From the NCBI GenBank assembly GCA_005406025.1, contig BGZK01001347.1:1-64000 (forward strand): 64,000 nucleotides of DNA. The letters are read 5' to 3'. The notes below the pieces were generated by a model. The model saw only the letters and a program-made list of their open reading frames with translations. It searched no databases and was not told the DNA's origin. This document shows, in pieces, positions 48,901 to 60,779 of this stretch. The first letter of the stretch is position 1. Each line of letters opens with the position of its first letter. The DNA comes from Eumeta japonica (taxonomy: Eukaryota; Arthropoda; Insecta; Lepidoptera; Psychidae). Position numbers and translations under genes: made by a program.

Positions 48901-49170
48901 TGTGGCGCGGTGGTAGTCCAGTGGCCAGGAGCGTCACCTTAGAATCGCAAAATACTGGGTTCGATTCCGACAACGGATGAGTCTATTGACAAATGAGTTT
49001 ATGTCTTAAATCAGATTAAACCTCTCGCTCCTCGCCCCTGAGAATATTAAGCTGTTGGCCCCGGACATTGTCACTACACTGGTGAGGGCAGTCGCTAGCG
49101 GCCCTTGGCCCGCACCGGCCTGGTGTTGTGAATGTTTGTGTTTAAATGTTTTTAATAAATACTTTTTACT
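48901..49170 (+). mobile_element. tRNA-derived SINE
   Basis: The 5' part carries an A-box-like tggcgcggtggtagtcc and a perfect B box GGTTCGATTCC at 48958-48968, with the usual internal pol III spacing. It is followed by a GC-rich non-tRNA body (ctcgcccctgagaatatt, ggcccgcaccggcctgg) and an AT-rich tail (tttaataaatactttttac). About 270 bp. It is not a tRNA gene, because the 3' acceptor half and stem do not fold. Family name not assigned. Confidence 0.7.
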
Positions 49171-49404
49171 AATCTTTCTCGTTTTCGAAATTCACGGATT
49201 AGAAATTTAAAACAGTGAATATAGAAGAAATTCTTGATACATTGACACATTTATCTACTATTGAAAATTTTGAATCACATGACTTATGACTTTACAAATG
49301 AGAGCCTGGGAGACGTATTAAGTCAATTTATTCTGACAAGCCATTAAATTATAAAGTCACCTAAAGTTAAACTTTTTACTTTTCATTATAAGCTCACGGC
49401 GTCA

Positions 49405-49700
49405 TTCCCAATATGGGTTATTAGAGGCGGCGCACTCATGTACATCTACATTTCCCATTTTAAACTTTACGTGACAGGTCGTAAGGCCATAACTGTGTGT
49501 AGGTTTCACACACAACAGGTATAAGTTTTCGTCTACTTTCCAAACGTGTATTTCTATACTATGTTTTCCTTTGACCATTAACAAGTACTATCGTCGAATC
49601 AACAAATGTACTTAAGTTTAGGTAACTCATCGTTTCATGCTCGAAATCAAACCCACGACCAAGTAGAAAATCGAAAGTCCTACAACAGAGCAATGCTCTT
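49405..49700 (-). repeat. Possible old SINE or interspersed repeat on minus
   Basis: On the minus strand tcgtgggtttgatttcg (B-box-like) precedes a body ending gggaatgacgccgtgagctt. Antisense ORFs on both strands (49402-49584, 49627-49854) look incidental. Low certainty. Confidence 0.3.
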
Positions 49701-50479
49701 TGTTAATGGAGGATGTTAAAGTTCTCGCTAAATGTCTGTGCCGCTGTGAAGTTAACGTTACGTGTGTCGCAGTAACGAGTACACAAGTTTTTGTGGAAGC
49801 CTCGTTCGGTACAGTACAGGATCTGCGCAATTGTTGGAATGCGACTAATTTCATATCACGAATTATTTGGCACCTCCTGTAGTGTTCGAGCTGTATTTAT
49901 CTTAACGTAGTACATAACATTTTCGAATTGCCGCCGTAATGGAAACGCAAATTACTCATTCCAAAAATGCATTTAATTTAGAGATGTGAAATTATTCTTT
50001 ATGAAGTGTTGATTACACGGTCATTCACGTCAAACCGCCGACTCTAGAAAACTGATGAATAAGAAATCTTTTATTTATGCTATTGTCGTTAAAAACAGAA
50101 AAAATGCATTTGCACAAGTTGACAAATATTTTTCAATCAATACAAACACTATAAACATTGCAATTTCTCTTGGAAAGTATTCGATGGACCTTATTAGAGT
50201 TTATGCGAAATGTAGCTCATACTTCAAAGATACATATTGCAATGTTCCTTTGAACTGTGAATGACTCTTTGTCACCAGATGCAGCATTGTGAGTGATCGT
50301 TAACAAACTTCTTAAAAAATATCGCTATTTCATGTTGCATGGCTGATAAAATCGGATGCTTATTGAATTGTATTTTATATCACATATAACTGCATATCCT
50401 TTGAATATTGAGGGCTGTATTAAATTACAATTTCGCTTTAAAAATCCGATAGAAAACTAATTTATTTTACATACATTCT

Positions 50480-50700
50480 TATCATTTCGGATCGCGTAGC
50501 CTCGAGCAAAGCAAAACTTTAACCAGCCGGTAGCGATATTCATGAAGTGGCCAGCCACCGACGACTCCATAAAATGAGTAAGCATTAAATGGGACACGAG
50601 GCGGGTGATAAATGTGGTGCGCCGCCCGCGCCGCCCGGAATCAAATAAACTATAGTTAATGCACGAACAATAGCGGCACTTGTCCCTCCGCGTAATCGGT
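50480..50700. promoter_or_regulatory. GC island with ATTA and SOX-like words
   Basis: gcgccgcccgcgccgcccgg flanked by gtaagcattaaatggg, actatagttaatgcacgaac, gaacaatagcgg and gtaatcggttaatgg. Dense developmental-type words in about 200 bp. Confidence 0.35.
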
Positions 50701-53352
50701 TAATGGCTCGTAAGCTATAGCAGTTGGGATGCCTCCGTTGAATGGGAATGGAGCGTTTGTGATTTTTTTTTTCGCTCAGCGATCAGTTACGAAGAGCATT
50801 TTTTAATAACTATTAACTCAATTCCAAATGCAACTATCATCGTGAGTCGCTACCGGACATATGTCGTAGTACGAGCGTTGTGTCCGACGCTGACATTACA
50901 TTTTTTAAGGAGAGAAACAATAAATAAGTAATACTGAGGCATTTTTGAATTCACGTCATCCGGCGTAGCTTCAGGAAACACTTATATCGTAATATTTTTT
51001 AAGCGATTTGAATGTGATTTCAAAAAACGGTTACGCGACAAAGGGCCGTTCAACGATAACGTTTCGCCATAACTTGAAATTCGATTCATTCGGCAAACCA
51101 TTTAGAAGCTCTGAGCTCCCCTCGCTCGGGGAAACATTGCCCTGGTTATGATATTCATATATTAGAAATGTTTGATAGTTTTTGACATCTCGCCTATGCG
51201 CGCACTCCCCCTCGGCGCGGTCGTCCAAACGCGACATCGGAACCATTGATTTTATTTATTTTTGGATAATTTATTTCCGTGAAAAACATTTTGTTAAGAA
51301 TATTCGTACGATGTGTTGTAACGATGCTTTATTTTTTGTTATTAAAATACAAAGATCTACACTGCTCAATCCACTCTTATAATTTTTCATTCTGGTCACG
51401 ACGAAAACGAATTTGAGAATACTGTTTTAAAATTTGAATGATTGATTTAATTCATAACTAATTTTTTTTCGGATCTATGTTAATATTTGTATATTTAAGG
51501 AATAATTTGATTTAATGTATACTTAATGCTAATTATTAAACCACGAGTCTGACCTTTTAATATTTCTTTGTGCAAATCCAACACGTGTTTTAGAACTCTA
51601 ATACAACTTATAGAGTAAGTAATGCCAAATAACCAAATAAATGCTGCGATAGGAAATACCAGTTAGAAATTTACGTGTTTATAAAAGGTATGTAAAAGTT
51701 GTACAGTGATGATGAAATTAAAAAAATTAAACAACGCACGGAAAAATAACAACATTGTACTACGAAGTAAAATAAAATTATTGCATTGGCACATCCAACT
51801 ACAAAGACAATAAACTAGAGAATTGCATGTAAACCGTACAGGTAAATGTCGGTTGTACGAGAAATCGTACTTGGTTAGTATAATATGGTAAAGAAATTAA
51901 AATTATTACGATCCGACATATTATGCTCTTGATGACCTATTATTGCTGATTTCTAAGTTTATGTCATTATCATGAAGCCAATATTAGTGGGTATGATTTT
52001 AAAAAGTGAATTTGTTGTAAGATTTTTGTTTTTATATAGTGACATTTTGTAAGATATCAATTATTTTAAATATAGATATTTTTTGCTAACCGACCTGTCT
52101 CTACCAATGTATATGTTAAACTACAGTGTTTAGAAGCTTTCGGTTATTCAATTTCGTTACAAGATAAACAAAATTAGTCATTTTCCGAACTGCCGCGGAA
52201 GTATAAAACAGGAGAGCCAACAGCTCATTCAATATCGAAGAACCTTGATGTGGTTTCCGATTTTTTTTTTGTATACGCAGAAAACCGATTGGCAGCCTTG
52301 TTTAAATCGGTTGTTGCGGACAGTCTCTAAAATACAGATCTTCATCGTCATCGTGACGATCATCACCATCATCAGGACTTCGCCGTCGGTGTCGTGCGCC
52401 TGAAAGGTATGAAGTCCCGCGAAGACCAAGAGGCGTGGTTATAGCCCATATCGTGGATTCTTTACAGCTTGATATAGGAAATATAGGATTGTATAACCAA
52501 TCAGTTTACATGTAATTTACCCAATTTATTGACAGAGAAAAGTTAAATAAATGTTTAATGTTATAAATATATGCCGTTATTACTTACTTGCAAGCATCGA
52601 CTCGCTGCCTGTGACTGGAATTTGTTATATTTTAACTGCCGGTTTCTTAGTTCTTTAATTGTATATTTATATAGAAATAAGCTTATGAATATATGCTGCA
52701 TGATTGAATAAAATACCTCTATTTAATACAAGATCCTAAAAAGAAGTCAGCATGTTTAAACGTACGGACAAAATATAACATCTGAAAAATTAGTCAATAA
52801 TGTGGTTTGACCGACTATGAAGGTTTTTTGTTTTCAAATAAACTACGATAAAAGAAGCTTACATAAAGTAAACCGTCGACAGGATCACTTTGAAAATACA
52901 GGACGTAAGTGTACAACTTCAAAGGGTGACAGTGTATGTTGACCCCGCTCTGCCTCAGGGGAATTACGCAAAAGTGGCGGGTTAAATGAAAAATAATTGC
53001 GCGAGAGTCGCTGCGTAAGGCGTGGGAGTCTGCGCCCGCGACAACCTCGGGGACTAGCTGCGTATAAAGTTTAATGTGAGAATTACGAATTCCATTTTTA
53101 CGTTCACACGCTTTTCCCATTGAATGGTTAATGTCAAATAGTTACATTTATTAAAATAAAATTATTAAATCATCATTTATACATAAATGTTTACTTTTGC
53201 CAAACTAAATAAGCAGTACAGTAACATGTAACGTGCATATTATTAATTTGCCAATAGATCAAACTCATAAGAGCTTAGGAGTTACAAACCTGAATACTGC
53301 TACAGCATTAATTATCAACCTTAGAACGCTTTCTAATACTAGCTTTTATCGC

Positions 53353-53410
53353 TCAAGGTCATTCCGTGATTACATAACAACGATCCTAAGTGATGTAAAG
53401 TATATATAAG
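53353..53410 (+). promoter_or_regulatory. Candidate promoter: FTZ-F1-type site, TTACATAA and TATA box
   Basis: TCAAGGTCA at 53353-53361 is a perfect FTZ-F1/ERR consensus. gattacataac follows, and TATATATAAG lies at 53401-53410, placing a start near 53431. FTZ-F1 sites close to TATA boxes are typical of ecdysone-timed cuticle and secreted-protein genes. That link is inference. Confidence 0.45.
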
Positions 53411-53502
53411 AACTGTCAAGCCGTAGAGGTGTCTGCGAATCGGACGGCATTATAATAACAGTTGTACAGTAGCCGCCTCAACCTTGTGAAGTGTTAGTAA
53501 AA

Positions 53503-53637
53503 ATGTTAACATTGTGCGCTCAAATTGTTTTAGGTATGTTGGGATGTATGAGTGTTAAAGGGGTGAACAAGTTCTATCGTTTAGGTAACTATCGCCTCAA
53601 GCGATACAGAAGTCTGATAAATGTGAATCATTTATAA
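53503..53637 (+). CDS. Hypothetical small secreted peptide, or first exon
   Basis: 44 codons beginning about 70 nt downstream of a TATA box. The start MLTLCAQIVLGMLGCMS is hydrophobic and signal-peptide-like, and the rest is short and basic (VKGVNKFYRLGNYRLKR). Alternatively a donor GTATGT at 53534, after codon 10, makes it a short first exon encoding part of a signal peptide, a layout usual for insect cuticle-protein genes. No second exon was recognised within the next few kilobases. The 3' third overlaps a strong hairpin (53601-53651). No family match known. Confidence 0.35.
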   Translation: MLTLCAQIVLGMLGCMSVKGVNKFYRLGNYRLKRYRSLINVNHL

Positions 53638-53651
53638 GATTTCTGTATCGC
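53601..53651 (+). ncRNA. Candidate miRNA-like hairpin (23-bp stem, 5-nt loop)
   Basis: The left arm 53601-53623 starts GCGATACAGAAG. The right arm 53629-53651 ends TTCTGTATCGC. They pair along all 23 positions except one G.A mismatch and one G:U wobble, with loop TGAAT. It lies about 170 nt downstream of a predicted TATA-driven start. The loop is small for an animal pre-miRNA, and no known insect miRNA seed was recognised. It could be a structural hairpin or a foldback scar. Confidence 0.35.
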
Positions 53652-55409
53652 ATTTTAATAGAAAATTATTCTTTACGTTTTTTCAACAATGTTTGGCACT
53701 GCTTGTATTTGCTCGACATTTTTATCAGAAAAAAATAATAAGTCTTAGAAAATACTAAATAAATGTACTGTAATAATTCTTCTATAAATGTGTAAAGAGT
53801 CATTTATTCATAATATAAGGAAATTAAATTATTATTTATTAACTTTCGCTCGCGGCTCTGCCTGCTTGGACGTAGAATAATAATAAGGTTCTTTCTATTT
53901 TTGACTGTCCACACGAGACTCATAAGAAAATTCAACCCGAATTTATTTTCACTTAACTCCAATATTAATAATAAATATAGAAAATGTTCCGAATAAACCG
54001 AATGCTCGACATTTTATAGGCTTAAGGACCCTCAAATCTGAAGTAAAAGTTATGAGTGGGAATCCCTTAGCAGTAGCATGATTAAAACTTGACCCGACAA
54101 TTGAGTTGTATCCATGCACAATTTACATCGTTATTCTCATTTTCCAATACTTGCTCTACAAATCCCGACCGTTCAGGTTTTATTCTTCTTGTCTTCCCAA
54201 TGTTTTGACAACAATTCTGACACATTTCATTATTTTTTCTCTTTAAGTATAAACAGATTTTTCGTAACAGTAGTCGACGGAATCCTTTTGACTAAAATCA
54301 TCGCAGGTCACACTAACTGGGTTATTAATATTGTCGTCGTTTGTCTGAAGTAGGTTGATTTCGTGTAATGAATTCGTCATATTTTGGCATTAATTAATGG
54401 CTTTAAACTTTTGTCACTTCAAATGTTCAATCTACTTATTTTTATCGCTACTTGGTTTGAAGATCATATGTCATATTGTCTCACCAAAGACGATGAGACC
54501 GAGTATACGCCATTAGAATTACGAGGTAATTTATGATAAAGTTCATAAATGCATAGACGCGGGTAAACAAGAATAATTGTACTGACAATTAATTTTATGT
54601 GATTTTTCAAAACTACTTTTTTTTTCTTTAAATATGACTTACAAAATTTTAAAATGCGACCAGGCGATTTGGGCACGCAAAACGAAAAAAAAAAATTATA
54701 AGCAATTATTAAGAACTGGCGATAGAAATGAAAACATGCAACTATGAAGTTAATGTTTAAATTTCAAAAACAACAACAATGTTGCATTTGAATTAAATTT
54801 AAAAATAGAATTAACATAAAGTTCTTACATATAGTACTAACATAAGGACGCGACGCGACGCGAATTCACAAGATTTTATCCATCCGCAAAATCGCCTAAC
54901 GTACCTAAAGAAATTTTCGCTCCAAAAAAATTTTAAATTTAACATTTTAGGCATGCAAAATCCACAAATATCCATTTGAAGCCTTCCGTTAGCTCTTCGT
55001 GGCTGTGCGACAAATAGAAGTAAATTTACCCTCTTCTATAATAATCACTTAAGAACATTTCTGTTGCCAATAGCGAACTCCGTATATGGTATTAGGAATG
55101 TTACATTTCATTAAATTACCATAATTTATTTTTTTTTATTTCGCCTTTGATAGTTTGCATATAAATTACTTTGTACAAAACCTTCAATATTTTTTTTCTC
55201 TACTACCTGTGTCGAATCACACTCACATGGATGACTTAAAGAGAAGATTACAAATAATCAATCAGATTGAATTTACGTAAAGAATATTTTTCGCTTGAAA
55301 ACGTAGGAAAAGTGACAATAGGGTCTCTATTTAGTTTATTTAGCACGACCACTCTCGTTACCCGATATGTGTCAATTTGAAATCTAAAATATCGTATTGC
55401 GAACGGAGA

Positions 55410-55830
55410 TCGGCTGACGGTCGTGTCGCTTCACGGCCGATATCGGGATTATCATCTCGGAGATAATCGGCGTGACGTCGGATCGAACGTGCTCCGAGCG
55501 CGTCCCGTGGGAGCGGCGGGACACGCCGCGCGGCGTAATCGCGCGCACGTCGCGCCGCCCGCGCGCGCGCCCTCCGCGCCGACAAATTATATTACACGCT
55601 ACCGACACTATCTCTCGATCGTGCGAAACTCGAATGAAGGCTACGTTTTTACATTTAATTCCGGAAAACAAGCTCCGAGACGACATGCAGCCAGACGCCC
55701 CCCACCCCCCTCGCGGCGGACGGCGGCCGCGCCCTCGCGCGCCTCTAAGTGATTACTTAATCTACTTTGGAGCGCGAGCGCGCGGCCAATCAGCGCGATT
55801 AGCTGAATACCGCACTGGATGCAAGTCTGC
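55410..55830. promoter_or_regulatory. GC island with GATA palindrome and CCAAT box
   Basis: GATTATC (55447-55453) and GATAATC (55462-55468) form an inverted GATA/TAATC pair. ggccaatcagcgcg (about 55785) is a CCAAT box. The GC core includes cgcgcggcgtaatcgcgcg. ORFs on both strands (75-122 codons) are Arg/Pro/Ala-rich and overlap. Candidate promoter or enhancer. Confidence 0.4.
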
Positions 55831-56469
55831 AAGCGAATAATCTTTCGCGAACGTATATTTGATTTATTCCAAACAATTTTCAATGTTTAAGCGTTTTTTC
55901 GTCATTATGTTATATAGTAATTATAGCACATTATAACCTAAAAAAATATGTTGGTTCCTGCCAAGAAATCTAGGTGAACTAAAGTTTTACATCGACGGGA
56001 CGAAACTAATCGAAAAATCTGTACACAAACGCATGTAAATTCAATCGAAGCCAATACGGTGTAGGCGTTTTGGACGGCCTTCGTCATAATCAATCAGAGA
56101 CGAAAGAAAGAAAAAAAAATCGTCTTTGACAACAGAATCATTAAAACAACTAATGTACGTCAATTAAGAGAAAAAGTGTTATAGTCCATTCCAAAGACGT
56201 AAAATGCAAGTAAACGTAAAAACCATTAAATATTTTGTTATGGTTTTGATAATTATATCACCTGCATTATTTGCAGGTTATGTATCTATTATTACACACG
56301 CGATAGATCATTTAGAAAACCATTCTTCTATGTATATTATCAGGCAGTATATAATGAATTTAAATTGTATATAGATCGAAACGAAATGGGGATTTTTTTG
56401 TTAATAAGTGTCATTAGTTGACAGAAAATTTACGAAATTCAAAGTATCAAAAAATATTAAATTAGCTAT

Positions 56470-56519
56470 TGATTGCATTAAATTGAATAGTCAATAGACT
56501 GTTCAATTTAATGCAATCA
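56470..56519. repeat. 50-bp hairpin (23-bp arms, AATA loop)
   Basis: TGATTGCATTAAATTGAA at the start of the left arm is mirrored by TTCAATTTAATGCAATCA at the end of the right; one mismatch in 23 pairs. AT-rich. Not obviously part of a larger element. Confidence 0.9.
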
Positions 56520-56639
56520 CGCAGTATAATACAAACAAAACAATGACCCCCATAAAGAACCACCGAGCTAATAAAACCTTACATAGTACATTAATCGCTC
56601 GTATCGCTGTCGAAAATCAGCAAACAATAAACAATATCT

Positions 56640-56830
56640 CAAGGGCCGCTATACAATACAGGGCGGAATCGGTACATCGAGACAGCACAAGTGCGACTAA
56701 TCGTGGCACGCGCCGGCGCGTGGCGGACACCTGCCGGCGCCTGCGCCACTCGCTCGAGCCTGTCGACTAACAATCACACGCCCGATGGACGCTGCACAGC
56801 CCGCCCTACGCCGCGGCCGAATAAATCGGT
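56640..56830. promoter_or_regulatory. GC island
   Basis: cgtggcacgcgccggcgcg, cacctgccggcgcctgcgcc and ccctacgccgcggccg, followed by AT-rich DNA. The ORF at 56543-56770 runs through it but is unrecognised. Confidence 0.25.
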
Positions 56831-57319
56831 GCCCTGCGATTATATCATATAGCTATAGACTGAAGTAAATACATTACTCGCTTTCTTATGATGTCGATTC
56901 AAACGTGAGACAATTGTCTCGAGGCCGCCGACTCGAGCCTGGTCATTGGTCTCTTAAATTATGAAGTGTATTTATCTGTTTTTACTAGGGCTTTCTAGAC
57001 AGAATTGTCATCTTCAGCCATGTCTCTGTCTTTAAATTAATTTGAATATGATTGTGACGAGTCTAATAATAATATATCGTTTGGAGTGCTAAGATAATGT
57101 ATTAGAATTAACTGTATTAACTGTATTATCTGTATCTAACAAGCTATAATCTGTCAAACAGTGCTTTGCAAATCATTGCAACCATTGCATTGCATTGCAT
57201 TGCAACCATTGAAAATCTCATAATTACTGAAACTGCCTTATAAACCTCTTTGGTAAAGTGTCGACAAGATCCATAAAGAGTCGAATGGTATTCTAGAGTA
57301 TAAGTAACAGCGTTGTTTG

Positions 57320-57640
57320 ACCCTTATATTTTCATCTAGTTCGTTTGTCCGTCCGTCAAACCGTACGCCACAACTATATAACTCTGCAATTTTTTCATCG
57401 ATTCCGACGAAAGTGTATAAGCACGTATCTTATGTGAACGCCAACTTTCCAAATCACAAAAGGAATTTAGCGACAGCTTTCTACAATATATAAAATCGAA
57501 GGATACATTGCTTAGGTATTTAGAAAAGTCACTGAGCATTCTTAAGTGAACCTTTTTGTCAGGTTATATTTTGTTATTTATTAGCTTATAAATACGATAA
57601 TTTTATATCTGCTCCAACTTTTGAGCCACGTGTATGATAA
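57320..57640. repeat. Dispersed repeat, copy B (related to 2195-2530)
   Basis: tttgtccgtccgtc, catcgattccgacgaaag, cactgag...taagtga, ttattagctt and aacttttgagcc occur in the same order as copy A. Non-coding. Confidence 0.5.
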
Positions 57641-57794
57641 ATATGGAAAAATCACAATAATAGAGCGTTAAATAACAATTGAATTACCGGCCCATATTAG
57701 CGAGCATTAGAATTTTAATATATTTGGTGTATACCTTTATAATTGTGATGATATTATTTTAAATTAATTTCTTCAAATTTATAAGAGATGATGA

Positions 57795-58258
57795 GCTATT
57801 TCATCATACTAATATTATAAATGTGAATGTAAGTTTGTTTGTTACGCTTTCACGCCAAAACTACTCAACCGGTTATCATGATACTTTGTACTCTTAAAGG
57901 TATTAGAAGTAACATAGAATACTTTTTATTTAAAAAAAAATATTATCATATACTTTCGCACCTATCTATCCTAAGAAACTATAGCGTTTATAATACCTAT
58001 AATACATATTAGTGAGATCATCATAAAAAATACTTAGTTCCAATTTACATACATTACACAATATAATTATTCGAACACTTACAACTGGAGAATAGCTGGA
58101 CCGATTTTCATTTTTAATTTGTTAGATTTGTCTCCGTCCCGAGTAGCAAAATAATAGAAAAACATTGAAAAATTGACAAAAAAATAAAACGCTTTCTATC
58201 ATCATTATCACAATTTCCCATCACCACGCGGGTGGAACCGCGGGGCGCAGCTAAATTT
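57795..58258 (+). mobile_element. Lepidopteran non-autonomous element ('tactaatattataaatg ... accgcgg' type)
   Basis: Starts atactaatattataaatgtg, then aagtttgtttgttacgc and ctactcaaccggtt, and ends ccacgcgggtggaaccgc, ggggcgcagct. These are the conventional 5' and 3' ends of a repeat abundant in moths and butterflies. About 460 bp, no coding capacity. Helitron-like or LINE-derived origin cannot be decided from one copy. Confidence 0.55.
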
Positions 58259-58339
58259 CATATAAACTTAGTGCAGTAGAAAATTTCAATTGGATATATG
58301 ATAGAAATAAAACCCTGAATGCGGAGGTCCCACATTGGT

Positions 58340-58470
58340 CGGTTTTTAGGGTTCCGTTGTCAATAAGGACCCTTTATAGTTTCACTACGTCAGTCCGTCC
58401 GTCTGTCTGTTTGCCTGTCTCTCTGTCTGTTTATTTGTCCGGGGCTTAGATCAGTGACTCTTAGTCCTAT
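58340..58470. repeat. 'tttttagggttccgt' module with GTCCGTCTGTCT tract
   Basis: tttttagggttccgttgtc, ggaccctttatag and gtccgtccgtctgtctg is a hallmark lepidopteran repeat phrase, in opposite orientation to the fragments at about 1.2, 12.6 and 34.4 kb. Confidence 0.55.
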
Positions 58471-59614
58471 AAAGCTGTAATTTGGTATGAGTATAAATAT
58501 TAATCACGCCGTCAGTGTGATAGAATAAAATAAAATAAAAATTTAGCGTAACTCCACTACATACAAAGTGGGAATAAATGCTTCTCTCGTTTCTTTCTTT
58601 TTCTTTCTTCTTCTCGTTTATCCCATGGTTTGTGGTAGTTGAATGGATAGCTCATTCAAAAATATTGTGGGGCCACGAAAACAATTTTTCGATTTAGGGA
58701 TCCTTTCAGTATTAAACTTTAAAGTGTAATTTTTAGTTGGAGTCACGTTTCCCCCTTCCCCTGCCAGCTGAATGGTTATTCTTGGATATGTGAAAAAATT
58801 AATAGTAGTAGTACATACAACGAAGTTAAAAGGAAAGCTATCAAAACTAAGTAGACTTCACAAGTTGACGAATAATAGTCGAGCAACTTATAAAATATAC
58901 TTTGAGAAGTAAAAAAGCAAAGTTTCGTACAGAATCCATTAGAAATAACTTAGAATGACGTTGTTGGTTTGTGAAATAGGTTGTAAATGTAAGTTTATGA
59001 ACCATGTAAGATCATAGAAATATAAAATCATAGAATCCTTAACACCCGTCCTTTGTGGTCCAGTTTTAGACGTCATTGACCCTGAACTTAATTGACAGGT
59101 ACATAATATCAAACAAAAAGTCTCCTTCTACGTCGGTCTATTATGACTTGTAACTACGGAATCCTACACTGCACGTGGCCCGATACGCACTTAGCAGGTT
59201 TTCATATATGTGATTGCCGATAATTTTCCTTGGACTACATTCGTACGCTGTAATGTGCATTAAAAACTAATAAAATACCGAACCATAATAAACTTTGGAA
59301 ATTAATGTACAAAATACAGCCTTTTAATAATTTCTTCTTTTAAGACATTGAAATTTACATTAAGATACAAAATTAGATTTAAACTCATGGATTACTTATT
59401 TTGTGTCTCTTGCAACTTATTTTCTTAGAACATAGAATATTGAAAATTCGTACAGACCACCGTTGTAAACTAGTTCAGCTATTAGTGACAAATATATCGA
59501 AATCCCTGTCGCAATTTCTGAGATTAACCTTCACAAACAGACAGACAGTAAGAATCCGCGAAGGAATTCAATTTATAATACTTATATGTAAGAATATTGG
59601 ATTGGAATGAATGA

Positions 59615-59830
59615 GATGTTTTATCTATCAATCTTGCTATCAATTCCAATTCCAATATCAGTCCGGTTCTGATCCCGATTTCGGTGGCAACCTCGATTCT
59701 GATCCTAGCCTCGCAATATATGTCAATTCCAGTGTCGTTCTAAATTTCGATCCTGATTTTGTTCTCAAATTTGATTTAGTTTTGTGCTCCTCGTTCCGCT
59801 TTTGACTCAGATTCTACTGCCGATTTCGGT
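59615..59830. repeat. Degenerate GATTCCG/GGTCTC hexamer array (copy 4)
   Basis: ccaattccaatatcagtcc, ggttctgatcccgatttcgg, cctcgattctgatcc and cgatcctgatt. The ORF at 59611-59805 is a by-product. Confidence 0.5.
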
Positions 59831-60409
59831 TGAGATGTAAACGATTGCGCATCCTGAAGCAAAGACTAATATTTCAAAATAAAAGAGTTATCAGCTTTCT
59901 AAGAATTAAATTATTTTGAGAGTCGATGTAGTGGTAAAAGAACTTTTAAATCGTGTCAGCATAGTTCGATTTAGTGATAGAAATATGCAGATGGAACCGG
60001 AAAAAATGTTTTTATCAGAGATACCTGTCTGGGCGCGCGTGTCAGCAAAATTTCATCGTAATCCGTATGCATAGAACACAATAAAAAACAACACATATTT
60101 TTTTTACATTAGATAATAAAATTAAATTATTGTAAGAATTAGCTTCAACTGACCAAGTACTTAATTTCTACGCAGATTTATCTAAATATTATTGCTCAAG
60201 ATTTAACGCAAAATCTTATACCGCATTGATGTACATATCACTTAAAAGAGTGCACTCGGAAGTTCCTATACAATTAATGTATAGTACTCGTATATGAGAC
60301 CAAATATCTTTTCGTAGTAAGTAGACTGTGTATATAACGGGAATCACGAAATCCCTGCGGATTAGAAAGCAGAATCTAAGATCAGCGGAAGATGGCTACG
60401 GATTGACAC

Positions 60410-60570
60410 TTTGCTGCGACTCCCCCGGCGTGAGCTGCCAGCCGTCAGCCGCCCGCGCCGCCGCCGCCCGCGCCCGCCACCCGCGCCCGCCACCCGCGCC
60501 CGCGCCCCGCAGCCCGACGGCGTCAATCTTTATGGCGGCGCGTTTGACCTTCACTGATCTACCTTTATCC
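60410..60570. promoter_or_regulatory. GC island with 13-bp tandem repeat
   Basis: cgcccgccacccg is repeated in tandem twice and partly a third time at about 60470-60505. Flanking atctttatggcggcgcg (CDX/Abd-B-like CCATAAA on minus) and tttgaccttcactg (nuclear-receptor half-site). ORFs on both strands are low-complexity. Confidence 0.35.
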
Positions 60571-60779
60571 GACTTCACGTAGTCGCAGCCATCCTAAATT
60601 CTTTAAATACTACAACAAGTTAAAGTAAAAATTGAAAAATATATTACGCATGACCGGCAGACAGAACGAAAAGTCGTACATGACGATTTTTAAATACGTC
60701 CCGAACGGACGTGCACGGGAGGAGTTAGAGAAGAAAAGGATTTTTATATTGAACTCTGTTCGTTTGTGCACTAATTGTG

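Noticed and set aside
48901..48975. tRNA gene
   Set aside because: A and B boxes are present, but no cloverleaf 3' half; the context is that of a SINE.
55358..55883. Five overlapping ORFs of 75-122 codons
   Set aside because: Composition artefacts of a GC island.
60328..60582. Possible N-terminal exon of the homeobox gene
   Set aside because: No homeodomain or Phox2-like N-terminal motif, and the proline/arginine run comes from a 13-bp tandem repeat.
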